DNA of 64,000 bases from Halobacteriovorax marinus (lineage in GTDB: Bacteria > Bdellovibrionota > Bacteriovoracia > Bacteriovoracales > Bacteriovoracaceae). Position 1 is the first letter of the stretch. Each line of letters starts with the position of its first letter. The stretch is from contig MAAO01000011.1 in assembly GCA_002163155.1 (NCBI GenBank), positions 102,271-166,270 of the forward strand, written 5' to 3'. The translations under genes were made by a program, and so were the position numbers. This document shows, one piece after another, positions 33,926 to 43,753 of this stretch. Under the pieces are notes generated by a model. That model was not told where the DNA came from, made no database searches, and saw only the letters and a program-made list of their open reading frames with translations.

Positions 33926-34639
33926 ATGACTTCAGCTCTTCAAGGCCGAAAAAAAGAATCTTGGAAATTATTTGACGAGATTGCAGGAACTTACGACTTA
34001 TTAAATAAGTTACTCTCCTGTGGTGTTGATATTTATTGGAGAAGAAAGTTCATACAGAACCTTCCAATAAAACAAAACCTTTTGGCCCTAGATCTAGCAA
34101 CTGGAACGGGTGATGTACCTTTAGTACTGGTTAAATCTAAGAGAATTAGCAAAGTCACTGGAATTGATCTCTCTAGAGGTATGGTAGAAATTGGAAAGAA
34201 GAAAGTTGTAAAGGCCAATAAGCAAGATCAAATTACTCTTGAAATTGGAGACGGTTGTAATCTTGAAGCTGCCGATGAATCGGTGGATATCGTTACAATT
34301 AGTTTTGGAATTAGAAACTTTCCAGATCCACAAAGATCACTGCGTGAAATTTACAGAGTCCTAAAACCAGGCGGACGCGTAATGATCATGGAATTTGGCG
34401 TACCTAAGAGTAAGATTGTAAACGCAGTTTACATGTTCTACTTCAGACACCTTCTTCCTTTTGTTGGAAATTTACTATCAAATCATAGTGATGCTTATAC
34501 ATATTTAAATGAAACTGTTGAAGATTTTGCCTACGGCGCTGTATTTACAAGCTGGATGAAAGAAGCTGGATTTAAAAATGCAACTTTTCAAGAGTTAACT
34601 TTTGGAATTTCTAATTTATATATTGGTGATAAGAAATAG
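33926..34639 (+). CDS. menG: Demethylmenaquinone methyltransferase
   Basis: 237 aa SAM-dependent C-methyltransferase (UbiE/MenG). The last step of menaquinone synthesis. Motif I ALDLATGTGDVPL; FGIRNFPDPQRSLREIYRVLKPGGR is typical. The frame opens upstream at GTG 33902, but ATG 33926 has GAGGA 6 nt before it and the family N-terminus (WKLFDEIAGTYDLLN) follows at the right distance. The next gene, menF, starts at the base after the stop. Confidence 0.95.
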   Translation: MTSALQGRKKESWKLFDEIAGTYDLLNKLLSCGVDIYWRRKFIQNLPIKQNLLALDLATGTGDVPLVLVKSKRISKVTGIDLSRGMVEIGKKKVVKANKQDQITLEIGDGCNLEAADESVDIVTISFGIRNFPDPQRSLREIYRVLKPGGRVMIMEFGVPKSKIVNAVYMFYFRHLLPFVGNLLSNHSDAYTYLNETVEDFAYGAVFTSWMKEAGFKNATFQELTFGISNLYIGDKK

Positions 34640-35986
34640 ATGATAAATCTTCTTGAATTAAAACATTCAGTTATAAGACAACTCTCTGATCATTGGAAAC
34701 AAGTGGACTTTGTTGCACTTTCTAAAGATAAGAAGAGATTTGTCACTTATAAATTCAAAATTGAAAAGACGAATCTCTCCAATCTTCTTGGACACGTCAT
34801 TCATAGACCTCTGAACTACTTTAAAAACAAAGATAGTTCAAAAGAGATTCTAGGAATTGGCTCACACATTACTTATACAAAGAAATATGACTACAATAAA
34901 CTTCTAGGACTTATAGAAGGTGATCGCGACCTTACTTTCCTAGGGGCCCAGAGATTTACTTCTACGGGAAAAAGAGATGAGACTTGGACAGGATTTGACG
35001 AATGTCACTTTACACTGCCTAAGATTGTTTTTGAAACAACGAAAGACTTCACTGTTTTAAAAGTCATCTTTAATAAGAAGTCTATTACTTCTGAAGATAA
35101 AAGGGCCAATGCTCTCTTTGAATTAGAGGCCTATTTAAACTTTATTAGACATGACTTTGGGGCCACTAAATCTCAAGTTATTTCAAATTACCCTGAGAAA
35201 CCTCAGTGGGAATCAATGATTAACACTTGCTTAACAAACCTAGAGACAACTCCTCTAGAAAAAGTTGTTCTAGCAAGAAAAGAAATCGTTGAGTTTGATA
35301 GATCAGCTGATCCTATGGCGATCTTTGAAAAAAACATCAAACATGCCACTGATAGTTACTTAATGTATCTTGATCCGGGAGATGGGAAAGTTTTCATGAG
35401 CTTCACTCCTGAAAAGCTTTTTAAACTAAACGAGAGAGAAATTTCACTCGACTGTTTAGCAGGAACAAGACCACGCTCAACTGATTTTGGTATTGACTTA
35501 AAATATCAAAGTGAACTTATGAGTTCATCTAAAGAGCTTGAAGAGCACAGAATTGTTTCTCGTGAGATTCAAGAAAAACTCTCAGGTCTTGGTGCTATCA
35601 TTAAGGTTGAAAACGTAGAGTCTATTTTAAAATTAAAATTCATTCAGCACCTCCACACACACATTTGTGGAACTCTCCCAGAAAGAAGTAACTTCGCCGT
35701 TCTTCTTAATACTTTTCACCCAACACCAGCTGTTGGCGGAAGACCTTGGGATATGGCCAAGAGGTGTATTGAAGCGACTGAACCATTTGATCGTGGTTTA
35801 TATGCTGGCCCTATGGGTTATATCTCTGCAGATTCTTGTGAATTTGCCGTGGCCATCAGAAGTGCACTCACTGAAGAAAATAAACTTCATATCTTTGGTG
35901 GTTGTGGACTCGTGACAGGTAGTAACGCTGAGAATGAGTGGATTGAAACACAAAATAAAATGAAAAACTTTGAGATTACACTGTAG
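34640..35986 (+). CDS. menF: Menaquinone-specific isochorismate synthase
   Basis: 448 aa, chorismate-binding enzyme making isochorismate for menaquinone. LDCLAGTRPRSTDFG, EEHRIVSREIQEKL, HLHTHICGTLPE, HPTPAVGGRPWDMA and FDRGLYAGPMGY are the active-site blocks of the family. The first codon follows the menG stop directly. The end overlaps the longest menD frame, but not the preferred menD start. Confidence 0.95.
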   Translation: MINLLELKHSVIRQLSDHWKQVDFVALSKDKKRFVTYKFKIEKTNLSNLLGHVIHRPLNYFKNKDSSKEILGIGSHITYTKKYDYNKLLGLIEGDRDLTFLGAQRFTSTGKRDETWTGFDECHFTLPKIVFETTKDFTVLKVIFNKKSITSEDKRANALFELEAYLNFIRHDFGATKSQVISNYPEKPQWESMINTCLTNLETTPLEKVVLARKEIVEFDRSADPMAIFEKNIKHATDSYLMYLDPGDGKVFMSFTPEKLFKLNEREISLDCLAGTRPRSTDFGIDLKYQSELMSSSKELEEHRIVSREIQEKLSGLGAIIKVENVESILKLKFIQHLHTHICGTLPERSNFAVLLNTFHPTPAVGGRPWDMAKRCIEATEPFDRGLYAGPMGYISADSCEFAVAIRSALTEENKLHIFGGCGLVTGSNAENEWIETQNKMKNFEITL

Positions 35987-35993
35987 GTCTTCC

Positions 35994-37712
35994 ATGCTTC
36001 TTGCACATAACCTCTCAAATCTCTGGTCATCGCTCATCATTGACGAACTCATAAAATCAAACGTAGTAGATTTCTATATTTCTCCTGGCATGAGAAATGC
36101 TCCCTTAGTAAATTCACTCCTAAAAAGAGACAATGTTAATTTATACCTAGGTATTGATGAAAGAGCTCAGGCCTACCGCGCTCTGGGTAACGCCAAGGGA
36201 ACTGGTAGAACAAGTGCCCTTATCTGCACTTCAGGAACAGCACTGGCCAATTATATGCCGGCAATCATTGAAGCGAAGAAATCATTTATCCCAATGGTAG
36301 TTCTCTCAGCAGATAGACCAATTGAGCTCTCTACTAGTGATGCCAATCAAACTATAAATCAAGTTCACTTCTATGGAGCACACGTTAGAGCAGATGCTTG
36401 TCTTGGTGCACCCACAGAACAAATTGAACCACATATTGTAAGAAATACAGTGAATCACCTTATTTTTAGATCCCTCTATCCTACTAAGGGCCCGGTACAT
36501 TTAAATATTCCACTAAGAGAACCCCTTGACTCAACGAAGGCCCCTATTAGTGAGTCTTATATTGAAAGAGCTAGAGAAACTTTTAAAATTCTACTGCAAA
36601 CAGAATACTTAGCTCCCCTGCAGAGTTTAAGTTCTGAAGTTGTAGATAAAATTAGTGACATAGTAAAACATTCAGAACGTGGTCTACTGGTCATTGGTCA
36701 GCTTCCAAGTTCCATGGATAAGTCTAAGATAAAAGCATTTATCAAGAAATTGAATTGGCCTGTGTTCTTAGATATCTCTTCTTCTTTAAAGTATAGCTAC
36801 TCATTAGAAGATAATGTGATTCCAACTTTTGATCATCAAGAAGTTTACGATAAGGTTTTAGAGAATATTCCCTCAACAATTATTCACCTCGGTGGTCGTA
36901 CCACTAGTAAACATTACTATAGATTTCTAAGCGAAAACCCATTGATCAAATTGATTAGTGTAAATTGGAGTGATCAAAAAGAAGATCCCTCACAAAATAC
37001 AGATATTAGAATAGTCTCTCACGTAGATCAATTCTGCTTACAACTTACAGAGAAACTACAACAAAGCTGTAGTCCTATAAAAGTCGACTGGAAAGAATTT
37101 GTTCAAAAGAAAGAAGAAGTGATTAAAAACTCTCCTCTTTGTTACCCTTATATATCAAAGTCTATCATTGAAAATATTGCCAGTGATACGGCCCTCTATA
37201 TTTCTAACAGTACCGTTGTTCGTGCTTTTGATAATTATATTTCTACAGATAAAACAAAAGAAATTGATATTTTCACCAATAGAGGTGTGAGTGGAATTGA
37301 AGGTCTTATCGCGTCGACCATAGGTTGCGCTGAGGGAATTTCTAAGTTCACGACTTTAGTCATTGGTGACATTAGTTTTCTTCATGATTTAAATTCACTA
37401 CAAATGTTAAAAGAATCAAAAGCACCCGTATGTGTTGTGCTGGTTAATAATTCAGGAGGAGGAATCTTCTCTCTTCTTCCCATTGCAAAAGATAAAGAAC
37501 TCTTACCCTATCTCACCACTCCCCATGAATTAAATTTTGAACATGGAGCCAAACTCTTTAATCTTGATTATCAAAGAGTAGAAACACCTACACAATTCGA
37601 TGAAGTTTTTAGAGAGAGTCAGAAAGTTAAGAGAACAAAAATAATTGAAGTGATTGTAGACAACGAAAAAAATATTGAAATCTACAATTTACTTAAGACT
37701 GTAAAACTTTAG
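35994..37712 (+). CDS. menD: SEPHCHC synthase (thiamine diphosphate enzyme)
   Basis: 572 aa. Adds 2-oxoglutarate to isochorismate. TSGTALANYMPAIIEAKK and VVLSADRP are family signatures, and NNSGGGIFSLLP is the ThDP loop. The frame extends to 35970 inside menF; the ATG at 35994, 8 nt after the menF stop and starting MLLAHNLSNLWSSLIIDELI, fits family N-termini better. The ribosome site is weak (AGG), so coupling to menF is likely. Confidence 0.95.
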   Translation: MLLAHNLSNLWSSLIIDELIKSNVVDFYISPGMRNAPLVNSLLKRDNVNLYLGIDERAQAYRALGNAKGTGRTSALICTSGTALANYMPAIIEAKKSFIPMVVLSADRPIELSTSDANQTINQVHFYGAHVRADACLGAPTEQIEPHIVRNTVNHLIFRSLYPTKGPVHLNIPLREPLDSTKAPISESYIERARETFKILLQTEYLAPLQSLSSEVVDKISDIVKHSERGLLVIGQLPSSMDKSKIKAFIKKLNWPVFLDISSSLKYSYSLEDNVIPTFDHQEVYDKVLENIPSTIIHLGGRTTSKHYYRFLSENPLIKLISVNWSDQKEDPSQNTDIRIVSHVDQFCLQLTEKLQQSCSPIKVDWKEFVQKKEEVIKNSPLCYPYISKSIIENIASDTALYISNSTVVRAFDNYISTDKTKEIDIFTNRGVSGIEGLIASTIGCAEGISKFTTLVIGDISFLHDLNSLQMLKESKAPVCVVLVNNSGGGIFSLLPIAKDKELLPYLTTPHELNFEHGAKLFNLDYQRVETPTQFDEVFRESQKVKRTKIIEVIVDNEKNIEIYNLLKTVKL

Positions 37713-37719
37713 GAATTCA

Positions 37720-38598
37720 ATGACTAAGACTTCTGCCTGGATCATGGCCACTCGACCAAAAACTCTCACAGCGGCAGTGGGACCAGTTATTTTAGGACTC
37801 GCCATTAGTCACCACTATCAAAGAGAAACTTCCCTTATTACTTTTTTTATAATCCTAATCACTGCTCTACTCCTACAAGTAGGAACAAACCTCGTGAACG
37901 ATTACTACGATACTATCCGAGGTACCGATGGTGACGATAGACTAGGACCTACTCGCGTCACTCAGGCGGGACTTTTAACTCCCAAAGAAGTGAGAAATGG
38001 ATTTATCCTGGCCTTCATCATGGCGACTCTCTTTGGTGTTTATCTCATGCTGATGGGAGGACTTCCCATAGTGATCATAGGAATCCTGAGTTTACTATTT
38101 GCTTATGCTTATACTGGTGGCCCTTTTCCTCTGAGCTACTTTGGTCTTGGAGAAGTGTTTGCCCTTATCTTCTTTGGTCCCGTTCCAGTGTGGGGAACAT
38201 ACTTTCTTCTCACAGGGGACTACTCACTTACTCCAGTTGTTCTGGGCCTAGGTCCTGGATTCATAGCGGCCGCACTCATGTCTATTAATAACTTAAGAGA
38301 TATTAAAAGTGACACGAGGGCCAAGAAATTTACTCTGGCCGTTGGTCTTGGAGAAAAAAAGGCTCGTCTTTTGACTTTGCTACTTGTTATGGCCTCCAGT
38401 TTTCTGCCCTTCTTTGCGGTGATTAATTTAAAATCACCTTGGGCATTACTTGCTTGTTTTAGTTGTTATCTCTTTATTAAAACTTGGAAGTATGTAGCGC
38501 TCGGTGAAGTGAATGAGAAAATGAATAAGTGTTTGGCCACAACTGGTAAGTATCTACTGCTCTATTGCCTCTTATTAAGTTTGGGTATTAATTTATGA
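37720..38598 (+). CDS. menA: 1,4-dihydroxy-2-naphthoate polyprenyltransferase
   Basis: 292 aa UbiA-superfamily membrane enzyme with about eight TM helices. Attaches the polyprenyl chain to DHNA. NDYYDTIRGTDGDDRLGP is the first prenyl-diphosphate/Mg motif and NNLRDIKSDTRAKK the second. The next gene, menC, overlaps by 4 nt (ATGA). Confidence 0.95.
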   Translation: MTKTSAWIMATRPKTLTAAVGPVILGLAISHHYQRETSLITFFIILITALLLQVGTNLVNDYYDTIRGTDGDDRLGPTRVTQAGLLTPKEVRNGFILAFIMATLFGVYLMLMGGLPIVIIGILSLLFAYAYTGGPFPLSYFGLGEVFALIFFGPVPVWGTYFLLTGDYSLTPVVLGLGPGFIAAALMSINNLRDIKSDTRAKKFTLAVGLGEKKARLLTLLLVMASSFLPFFAVINLKSPWALLACFSCYLFIKTWKYVALGEVNEKMNKCLATTGKYLLLYCLLLSLGINL

Positions 38599-39428
38599 GT
38601 TTAAAGTTTACACACTTTAAATGCCCTTTAATAAAACCTATCTCTGTGGGTGATGTCATTCTCAACTCTAGAGAGTGGATTGAAATTGATAGTGGATATT
38701 ACAAAGTCGATCTAGCTCCTCTACCTGGACTGCACCGTGAAACACTCATGGAGTCGTTTGCTGATTTTAAAAGTCATAATACTCCTAAAACTCCTAGTGC
38801 ACTCTTTGCTAAAGAAGCAATGTCACTAAAAGTTGAACTAGGTGCAAAGTCAAAAATCAACCTGCTTGATTTCATAGATCTCGCAATTTCACCCAATGAT
38901 TATCTCTTAAGTTGGAAAGATCAAGAGAGTGTAAAACTTAAAATTGGTCGCAACGATTTATCTTTAGAGGCCAAGTGGTTAAAAGAAATAACTTCAAAAA
39001 TTTCTAATAAATTAAAACTAAGACTTGATGGCAATCTACAATTTAAAAGTTTAGAGCTAATAGAATATTTAAAAAATATCGACTCTTCTAAAATTGAATA
39101 TCTAGAAGAGCCCCTAAGTGATCTTAGCGAATGGCCTAGTGTTTTCAAACAAATCAATATCCCTCTCGCGCTAGATGAAAATATAGATAGGAGAACCACC
39201 ACTCCTGGAGTCGTTAATATAGTCGTTAAACCCACATTTAACTTATCCCTAGAAAATACTCTTAGAGAAATAAGAGAAGAGAATTTTCAAATTACAATTT
39301 CTAGCTCCTTTGATCCTCCTAATAATTTGGCCATCCTCCATGCTCTTGGAAGTCTAACTAAGGGACACAGTGGTTTGGACACCCTAAAGTATTTCAATTT
39401 AGAAGAGCTCATTTCTTCACCCCTTTAA
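38595..39428 (+). CDS. menC: o-Succinylbenzoate synthase
   Basis: 277 aa, enolase superfamily. Dehydrates SHCHC to o-succinylbenzoate. Catalytic Lys in VKLKIG, metal ligands Asp (RLDGN), Glu (YLEEP) and Asp (LALDENID), and second Lys in VVKPT all appear in order. Short for the family (about 320 aa), with a reduced capping domain. Last gene of the menG-F-D-A-C operon. Confidence 0.9.
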   Translation: MSLKFTHFKCPLIKPISVGDVILNSREWIEIDSGYYKVDLAPLPGLHRETLMESFADFKSHNTPKTPSALFAKEAMSLKVELGAKSKINLLDFIDLAISPNDYLLSWKDQESVKLKIGRNDLSLEAKWLKEITSKISNKLKLRLDGNLQFKSLELIEYLKNIDSSKIEYLEEPLSDLSEWPSVFKQINIPLALDENIDRRTTTPGVVNIVVKPTFNLSLENTLREIREENFQITISSSFDPPNNLAILHALGSLTKGHSGLDTLKYFNLEELISSPL

Positions 39429-39482
39429 AATTTTTTCAAGTTCCAGTAGAATATACTCAGGTTTATTTTAGAGGAGAAACTC

Positions 39483-39701
39483 ATGAAGAAATTATTACTA
39501 TTAACATTTGCCCTAACATTCGTCTCTTGCGCTCACTCACACAACAAAAGTGGAGAATGTTCTAAGAAATCATGCCCAAAAGTGGCAAAATCATGCTGCG
39601 CCAAGAAGAAACAATGCTCTCTCAAAGACAAAAAGGCCCATGCTAAGTCTTGTAAGGCCCATAAGAAGTGCGATGGTAAGAGTTGTAAAACGAAGTCTTA
39701 A
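39483..39701 (+). CDS. Small Cys/Lys-rich lipoprotein
   Basis: 72 aa. Lipobox VSCAHS (Cys16) followed by eight Cys and many Lys/His: metallothionein-like or metal-binding composition. GGAG lies before the ATG. It resembles the next small lipoprotein in its first 16 residues. A periplasmic metal-buffering role is plausible, not shown. Confidence 0.75.
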   Translation: MKKLLLLTFALTFVSCAHSHNKSGECSKKSCPKVAKSCCAKKKQCSLKDKKAHAKSCKAHKKCDGKSCKTKS

Positions 39702-39797
39702 AGGTCCAATAAGGGCCTGAAATTATAACTTTTTCACCTTTTTAACTCAAGTTTATCCCCAACATGTGTCGATAAGCATTCTAACTGGAGATCAAAT

Positions 39798-39956
39798 ATG
39801 AAAAAATTATTACTTTTGGCCTTGGCCCTTACTATTACTGCTTGTAGCTCAACTGCTCCAAAGAGTAGAACTATTGCCAACGATCCTTGTTCAGAGAACT
39901 TCTACACTGATTCAGAAGTCTACTTTGATATGTTAGAGAAATGTAGAGGTCGCTAA
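39798..39956 (+). CDS. Very small lipoprotein
   Basis: 52 aa from ATG 39798 (GGAG 7 nt upstream) to TAA 39954-39956. MKKLLLLALALTITACSS is a textbook lipoprotein signal with lipobox ITAC. The 36-residue mature peptide contains NDPCSENFY and LEKCRGR, which could give one disulfide. Unknown function. Confidence 0.75.
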   Translation: MKKLLLLALALTITACSSTAPKSRTIANDPCSENFYTDSEVYFDMLEKCRGR

Positions 39957-40085
39957 GACCTCTTACTCTCCTGTAATATATTTAAACGCATCGAATCATC
40001 TTGAATCTAATCAAGATCTAACTTTATCTTACAATTTTAGTATGTTATTTCAACTTCAGTAATATTTCTTTTAGCTGGAGTGAAC

Positions 40086-41258
40086 GTGAAACAAATTCTT
40101 TTAGTTTTCTTAATCCTAATTATGAGCAATTCTTTTGCCCTCGATACTGAGGTAAAAGGTTTTGTCGCCCTTAATACTTTCTCATACGAATCTGTTGAAG
40201 ACAGAGATCCTACGATGAAAATGGGGATTGGAACAATTGATTTAAAATTCTACTTCAACCACGAAGACTTTAGTGCAAAAATCAAACTTGACCTTGATGG
40301 ACAACTTGATGAATCAAATAACCTCTACGAAGAAGCGATGGTTAATTGGCGTCCAATTAGAAATTGGAAGTTCTCTATTGGTAAAGGAAAAATTCGTTTT
40401 CACCAAATGAGTTACGGTGTTCTAGAATCTCACTACTCTGATGGAGGTTCTGTACTTGGAACAACTCACGGTCTTAGAGATCAAGATAGAAAAATTGTTG
40501 CTGAAGTTGTTTACGGTGGTTACAGAAGAGGATTTAGAAACTACTTAAGCTTCTATGCCGATACGAAACAACCTTCTGAGTCTAGAGATTCTGATAACCT
40601 CATTGGTTACGATACATCAACTTCAAGTGATCCTACACTAGCTGGTAAGGGTGAACTTACTTACGAAACTGAAAAAGAAATCAACACTAGAAAAGATGTT
40701 GGTTTTTCAAATAAATTCTTCTACTACCCAAGAAGAGGAGTTGAATTTGGTCTAGGTGTTTTATACAGAGACAGAAAAGTTGACTTCAATGATAACTGGG
40801 CATTTGATTTTTCTGGTAAATATAGTACAGGTGCATGGGAATATGTTTTTGAACTTGTTTATGCTTACGTAAGTAATCATCCAAATGATAAGTATGCAGT
40901 TGAGCACCAATACGAGCAAATGGGACAAATTCAAGTTCTCTACCAACTCACAGAAATGACGAAATTAAAATTAAACGCAGAAGTAGCTCTTGTAAACACA
41001 CAACAGTTTAATAGAGACAACCTTCCAAATGGATTAGGTGACAGGTCTCCTAACTTTGGAAATAGTATTCAAACTAATAACTATAAACTTGATGTTGGTA
41101 TTATTTGGAAACTAGCGGCGAGAGTAAACTTCAAAGTTGGTGCTCTCTACGAAAGAAAGTACGAGTGGAAAGCACTTCAAAGTCTTGGATATACTACAGG
41201 TTATGCTGGGTTTAGAGATGCATGGCAATTAGGTTCAGGAATTAACTTCTGGTTCTAA
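40086..41258 (+). CDS. Outer-membrane beta-barrel protein (porin-like)
   Basis: 390 aa with a signal peptide ending NSFA. Alternating hydrophobic/polar strands rich in Tyr, Gly and aromatic girdle residues; ends SGINFWF, a C-terminal Phe signal for BAM-dependent insertion. GTG at 40086 has GGAG 5 nt upstream and is preferred over GTG 40080. GVLESHYSDGGSVLGTTHGL suggests a phosphate-selective or general porin-like family (inferred). Single copy here. Confidence 0.8.
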   Translation: MKQILLVFLILIMSNSFALDTEVKGFVALNTFSYESVEDRDPTMKMGIGTIDLKFYFNHEDFSAKIKLDLDGQLDESNNLYEEAMVNWRPIRNWKFSIGKGKIRFHQMSYGVLESHYSDGGSVLGTTHGLRDQDRKIVAEVVYGGYRRGFRNYLSFYADTKQPSESRDSDNLIGYDTSTSSDPTLAGKGELTYETEKEINTRKDVGFSNKFFYYPRRGVEFGLGVLYRDRKVDFNDNWAFDFSGKYSTGAWEYVFELVYAYVSNHPNDKYAVEHQYEQMGQIQVLYQLTEMTKLKLNAEVALVNTQQFNRDNLPNGLGDRSPNFGNSIQTNNYKLDVGIIWKLAARVNFKVGALYERKYEWKALQSLGYTTGYAGFRDAWQLGSGINFWF

Positions 41259-41276
41259 TTAAAAAATATAATACCT

Positions 41277-41299
41277 GGTCCTTGAACTCTTCAAGGACC
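41277..41299 (-). terminator. Hairpin terminator between convergent genes
   Basis: Perfect 10-bp stem GGTCCTTGAA/TTCAAGGACC with a CTC loop. On the minus strand a TTTTTT run follows about 8 nt later. It can also stop plus-strand transcription from the porin gene. Confidence 0.75.
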
Positions 41300-42391
41300 T
41301 TAGAATTTAAAACCACCAAAACCATTATCTGATTCACCTTGATCAAAAACTTCCTTTGAAGTCCACCTATTAAACATAGGAACTTTCTTACTCACTACAC
41401 CTGTCTTATACGATTTCTTAACGGCAACGAAAGTTTCTTTAAGCGCTTTAGTGTGTAAATCTTCAGAAGTCTCATTACCAGTTTTATAGAGATTAAAATT
41501 AAGCATTTGGACTAATACTCCATTATCCCCTATGACTTGTGCCATCTTCTCTTTGAGCAACTTATCACCCACTGTAAAACGTCCGTCATCTGTTTCTTTA
41601 AAGGGAATACTTTTCTTATCTTTGTAGTACTTACAAAGGGCATTTAAGCTCTTCTTATTAATTTTTGAACCATTGATGAAGGTAAGGTTTGGAAAGTGCG
41701 CCCGCGTGTAGAGACGATTCTTCTGATCTTCTTTAATCTGATCTTTCATTCCATCTCGTTTATTTTTCGCCACTAGTGGATAGTCTTCGATTTTAGAGGA
41801 ATCATTGTAGGCCTGCTTCTTCCCAGACAGAAGAACTTGCATCAATTGAAAGGCAGGAGTCTTTTTGATTTTTTCATAGGGATCTCTCTTAATTGCCTCA
41901 CCTGGCGCCATTTCTTTTTTTCTGTGAGCAAGATTTTGAAAGTCCACAAGGCCACTTACAATATCCTTGTCGCCGTAGACATCATTCATCAGCATACCGT
42001 AATTCATATTTTCACAACCCAGACAACTACCGTACTTTTGATCTACAAAGAGCAGTTTGCCAGAAGCCGCTGATTGAGTGAACCAACCCAAGACATCTTC
42101 AATGGAGGCAACTTTCAGCTTATTAGGAATATCATCATCGTACATGGCCATACCTAAGTCACTGGCACTTCTAGATTTGAAATCCGCACAATGAGGCAGT
42201 TCTGTGAGAATAATAGCTTTCACCTCATCAACAGTTCTTTCTATTGGACAGTGGGCATTAGTTTTCGACTTTCCAAAGTCTTCAAGATTCTTAACTATTT
42301 TCTTAACCTCTCTCTTAAGTTCTTCTCCTAGGGACATCTTAGTTCCAAGAAAAAGACAAAAGATCATGATAAATACATTTTTGAGTTTCAT
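41300..42391 (-). CDS. Exported protein, unknown
   Basis: 363 aa with a signal peptide (MKLKNVFIMIFCLFLGTKMSLG). YGSCLGCENMNYGM contains a Cys-x2-Cys that could bind a metal or form a redox disulfide. Conserved-looking PIERTVDEVKAIILTELPHC lies early. The central part is Lys-rich. No family recognised. Confidence 0.7.
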   Translation of the reverse strand: MKLKNVFIMIFCLFLGTKMSLGEELKREVKKIVKNLEDFGKSKTNAHCPIERTVDEVKAIILTELPHCADFKSRSASDLGMAMYDDDIPNKLKVASIEDVLGWFTQSAASGKLLFVDQKYGSCLGCENMNYGMLMNDVYGDKDIVSGLVDFQNLAHRKKEMAPGEAIKRDPYEKIKKTPAFQLMQVLLSGKKQAYNDSSKIEDYPLVAKNKRDGMKDQIKEDQKNRLYTRAHFPNLTFINGSKINKKSLNALCKYYKDKKSIPFKETDDGRFTVGDKLLKEKMAQVIGDNGVLVQMLNFNLYKTGNETSEDLHTKALKETFVAVKKSYKTGVVSKKVPMFNRWTSKEVFDQGESDNGFGGFKF

Positions 42392-42512
42392 TATACTAAA
42401 TCCCGACTTTTAAGAGATCAAACTGACCTCAACATGATGGTCTTATCGGTGGGATTAAACAAAATCATAAGAGTTACTTGAGTCAAAACTATTTCAATCA
42501 AGTAATAAGAAT

Positions 42513-42540
42513 AAAAAAAGCCTCCAAAGAGTGGAGGCCA
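42513..42540 (-). terminator. Terminator of hpd
   Basis: GCCTCCA/TGGAGGC (42520-42526, 42532-42538) with an AAGAG loop. Read on the minus strand the stem is followed directly by a TTTTTTT run, placed 27 nt after the hpd stop. Confidence 0.9.
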
Positions 42541-42566
42541 GTGTATTTTTGAATTAGCTATTGGGC

Positions 42567-43613
42567 TTAATCTAGGTAGCCTCTTTTTTCTTGATCTTTT
42601 TCAATAGATCTAAAGAGCGCTCCAAAGTTTCCTTCACCAAAAGAATCGTGATTTTTTCTTTGAATAATTTCTATGAATATTGGACCAATGACATTCTTAG
42701 TAAAAATCTGTAAGAGGTATCCCTCATCATCTCCATCCACTAGAATATTATTCTTGCGCAACTTCACTTGATCTTCCGTTACATTAGGAACTCTATCAAA
42801 TACTTCATCGTAGTATTCGTCATCAATATCTAGAGTTTCAATTTGTGTAGCTGCTAAACTCTCCACACTCTTAACAATATCTTCTGATGTGAAAGCGATA
42901 TGTTGAATCCCTGGACCATTATACTCTTCTAGGTATTCATTAATTTGAGATTTTGCTTCAGTCCCTTCATTGATAGGAATACAAAATGTTTTACAAGGAG
43001 ATTGTAGCGCGAAAGACTTAAGACCAGTCTTAGCTCCTTTAATATCAAAGTAGCGCACTTCTGTGAAACCAAAAGTCTGTTTATAGAAGTCAGTCCACTT
43101 CTGCATTGTTCCTTTATAAACATTATTTGTAAGGTGATCAATTCTAATAAATCCCTTACCTTCAATTTCTTCTTTCACAGAATCATCAATAAACCCAAGT
43201 TCCTGGTAGAAGTTTTTATCTTCAAATTTATCTACAAAATAAAGAAGAGAATCACCAATTCCGTAAATGGCGGGAACTTTTTTTCCTTTATAAGTATATT
43301 CACCCTCTGCGGCCCTTGCTCCATTTTTTACAGAAACTTCAAATGCCTTGTCAGCATTTTCAACTCTAAAGGCCATTGAAGAAATAGAAGGACCATGGTC
43401 ATTTACAAAATTATGAGTATGACCACTTAACTTATTATTAACGATAAAATTGATGTCATTTTGTTTATAGAAAATCAGATCTTTTTCTGCATTTGTTGAA
43501 AGCTTTGAAAAACCAAATGCTTTAAAGAGTTGATCTAAATTCTCATGCTCTTTTGAACAATATTCAACAAACTCAATTCCTCTTAATCCTGTTGGATTTG
43601 TATCACTAGTCAT
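42567..43613 (-). CDS. hpd: 4-Hydroxyphenylpyruvate dioxygenase
   Basis: 348 aa. Converts 4-hydroxyphenylpyruvate to homogentisate in tyrosine catabolism (cytoplasm). Two vicinal-oxygen-chelate domains. Iron ligands His160 (IDHLTNN), His238 (GIQHIAFTS) and Glu315 (FIEIIQRK) match the family (Pseudomonas 161/240/322). The C-terminal FGEGNFGALFRSIE helix gates the site. It is divergent from a second VOC-fold gene across 140 nt; homogentisate dioxygenase is not in the window. Confidence 0.96.
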   Translation of the reverse strand: MTSDTNPTGLRGIEFVEYCSKEHENLDQLFKAFGFSKLSTNAEKDLIFYKQNDINFIVNNKLSGHTHNFVNDHGPSISSMAFRVENADKAFEVSVKNGARAAEGEYTYKGKKVPAIYGIGDSLLYFVDKFEDKNFYQELGFIDDSVKEEIEGKGFIRIDHLTNNVYKGTMQKWTDFYKQTFGFTEVRYFDIKGAKTGLKSFALQSPCKTFCIPINEGTEAKSQINEYLEEYNGPGIQHIAFTSEDIVKSVESLAATQIETLDIDDEYYDEVFDRVPNVTEDQVKLRKNNILVDGDDEGYLLQIFTKNVIGPIFIEIIQRKNHDSFGEGNFGALFRSIEKDQEKRGYLD

Positions 43614-43753
43614 GCTGACTCCCGTCTATGGCCCAGGCTCTGGACCTATGGTAAAACTTATCTTAAAATCTGATTCTAATCTTATAGATCAGGCCTAAAA
43701 GGTCAACGAATATATGCTTTTGATTACTTTCAAATGGATAGTTAGGGGATAAA

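Noticed and set aside
41837-42081. Plus-strand frames opposite the exported gene at 41300
   Set aside because: Two frames overlap each other and a better-supported minus-strand gene with a signal peptide.
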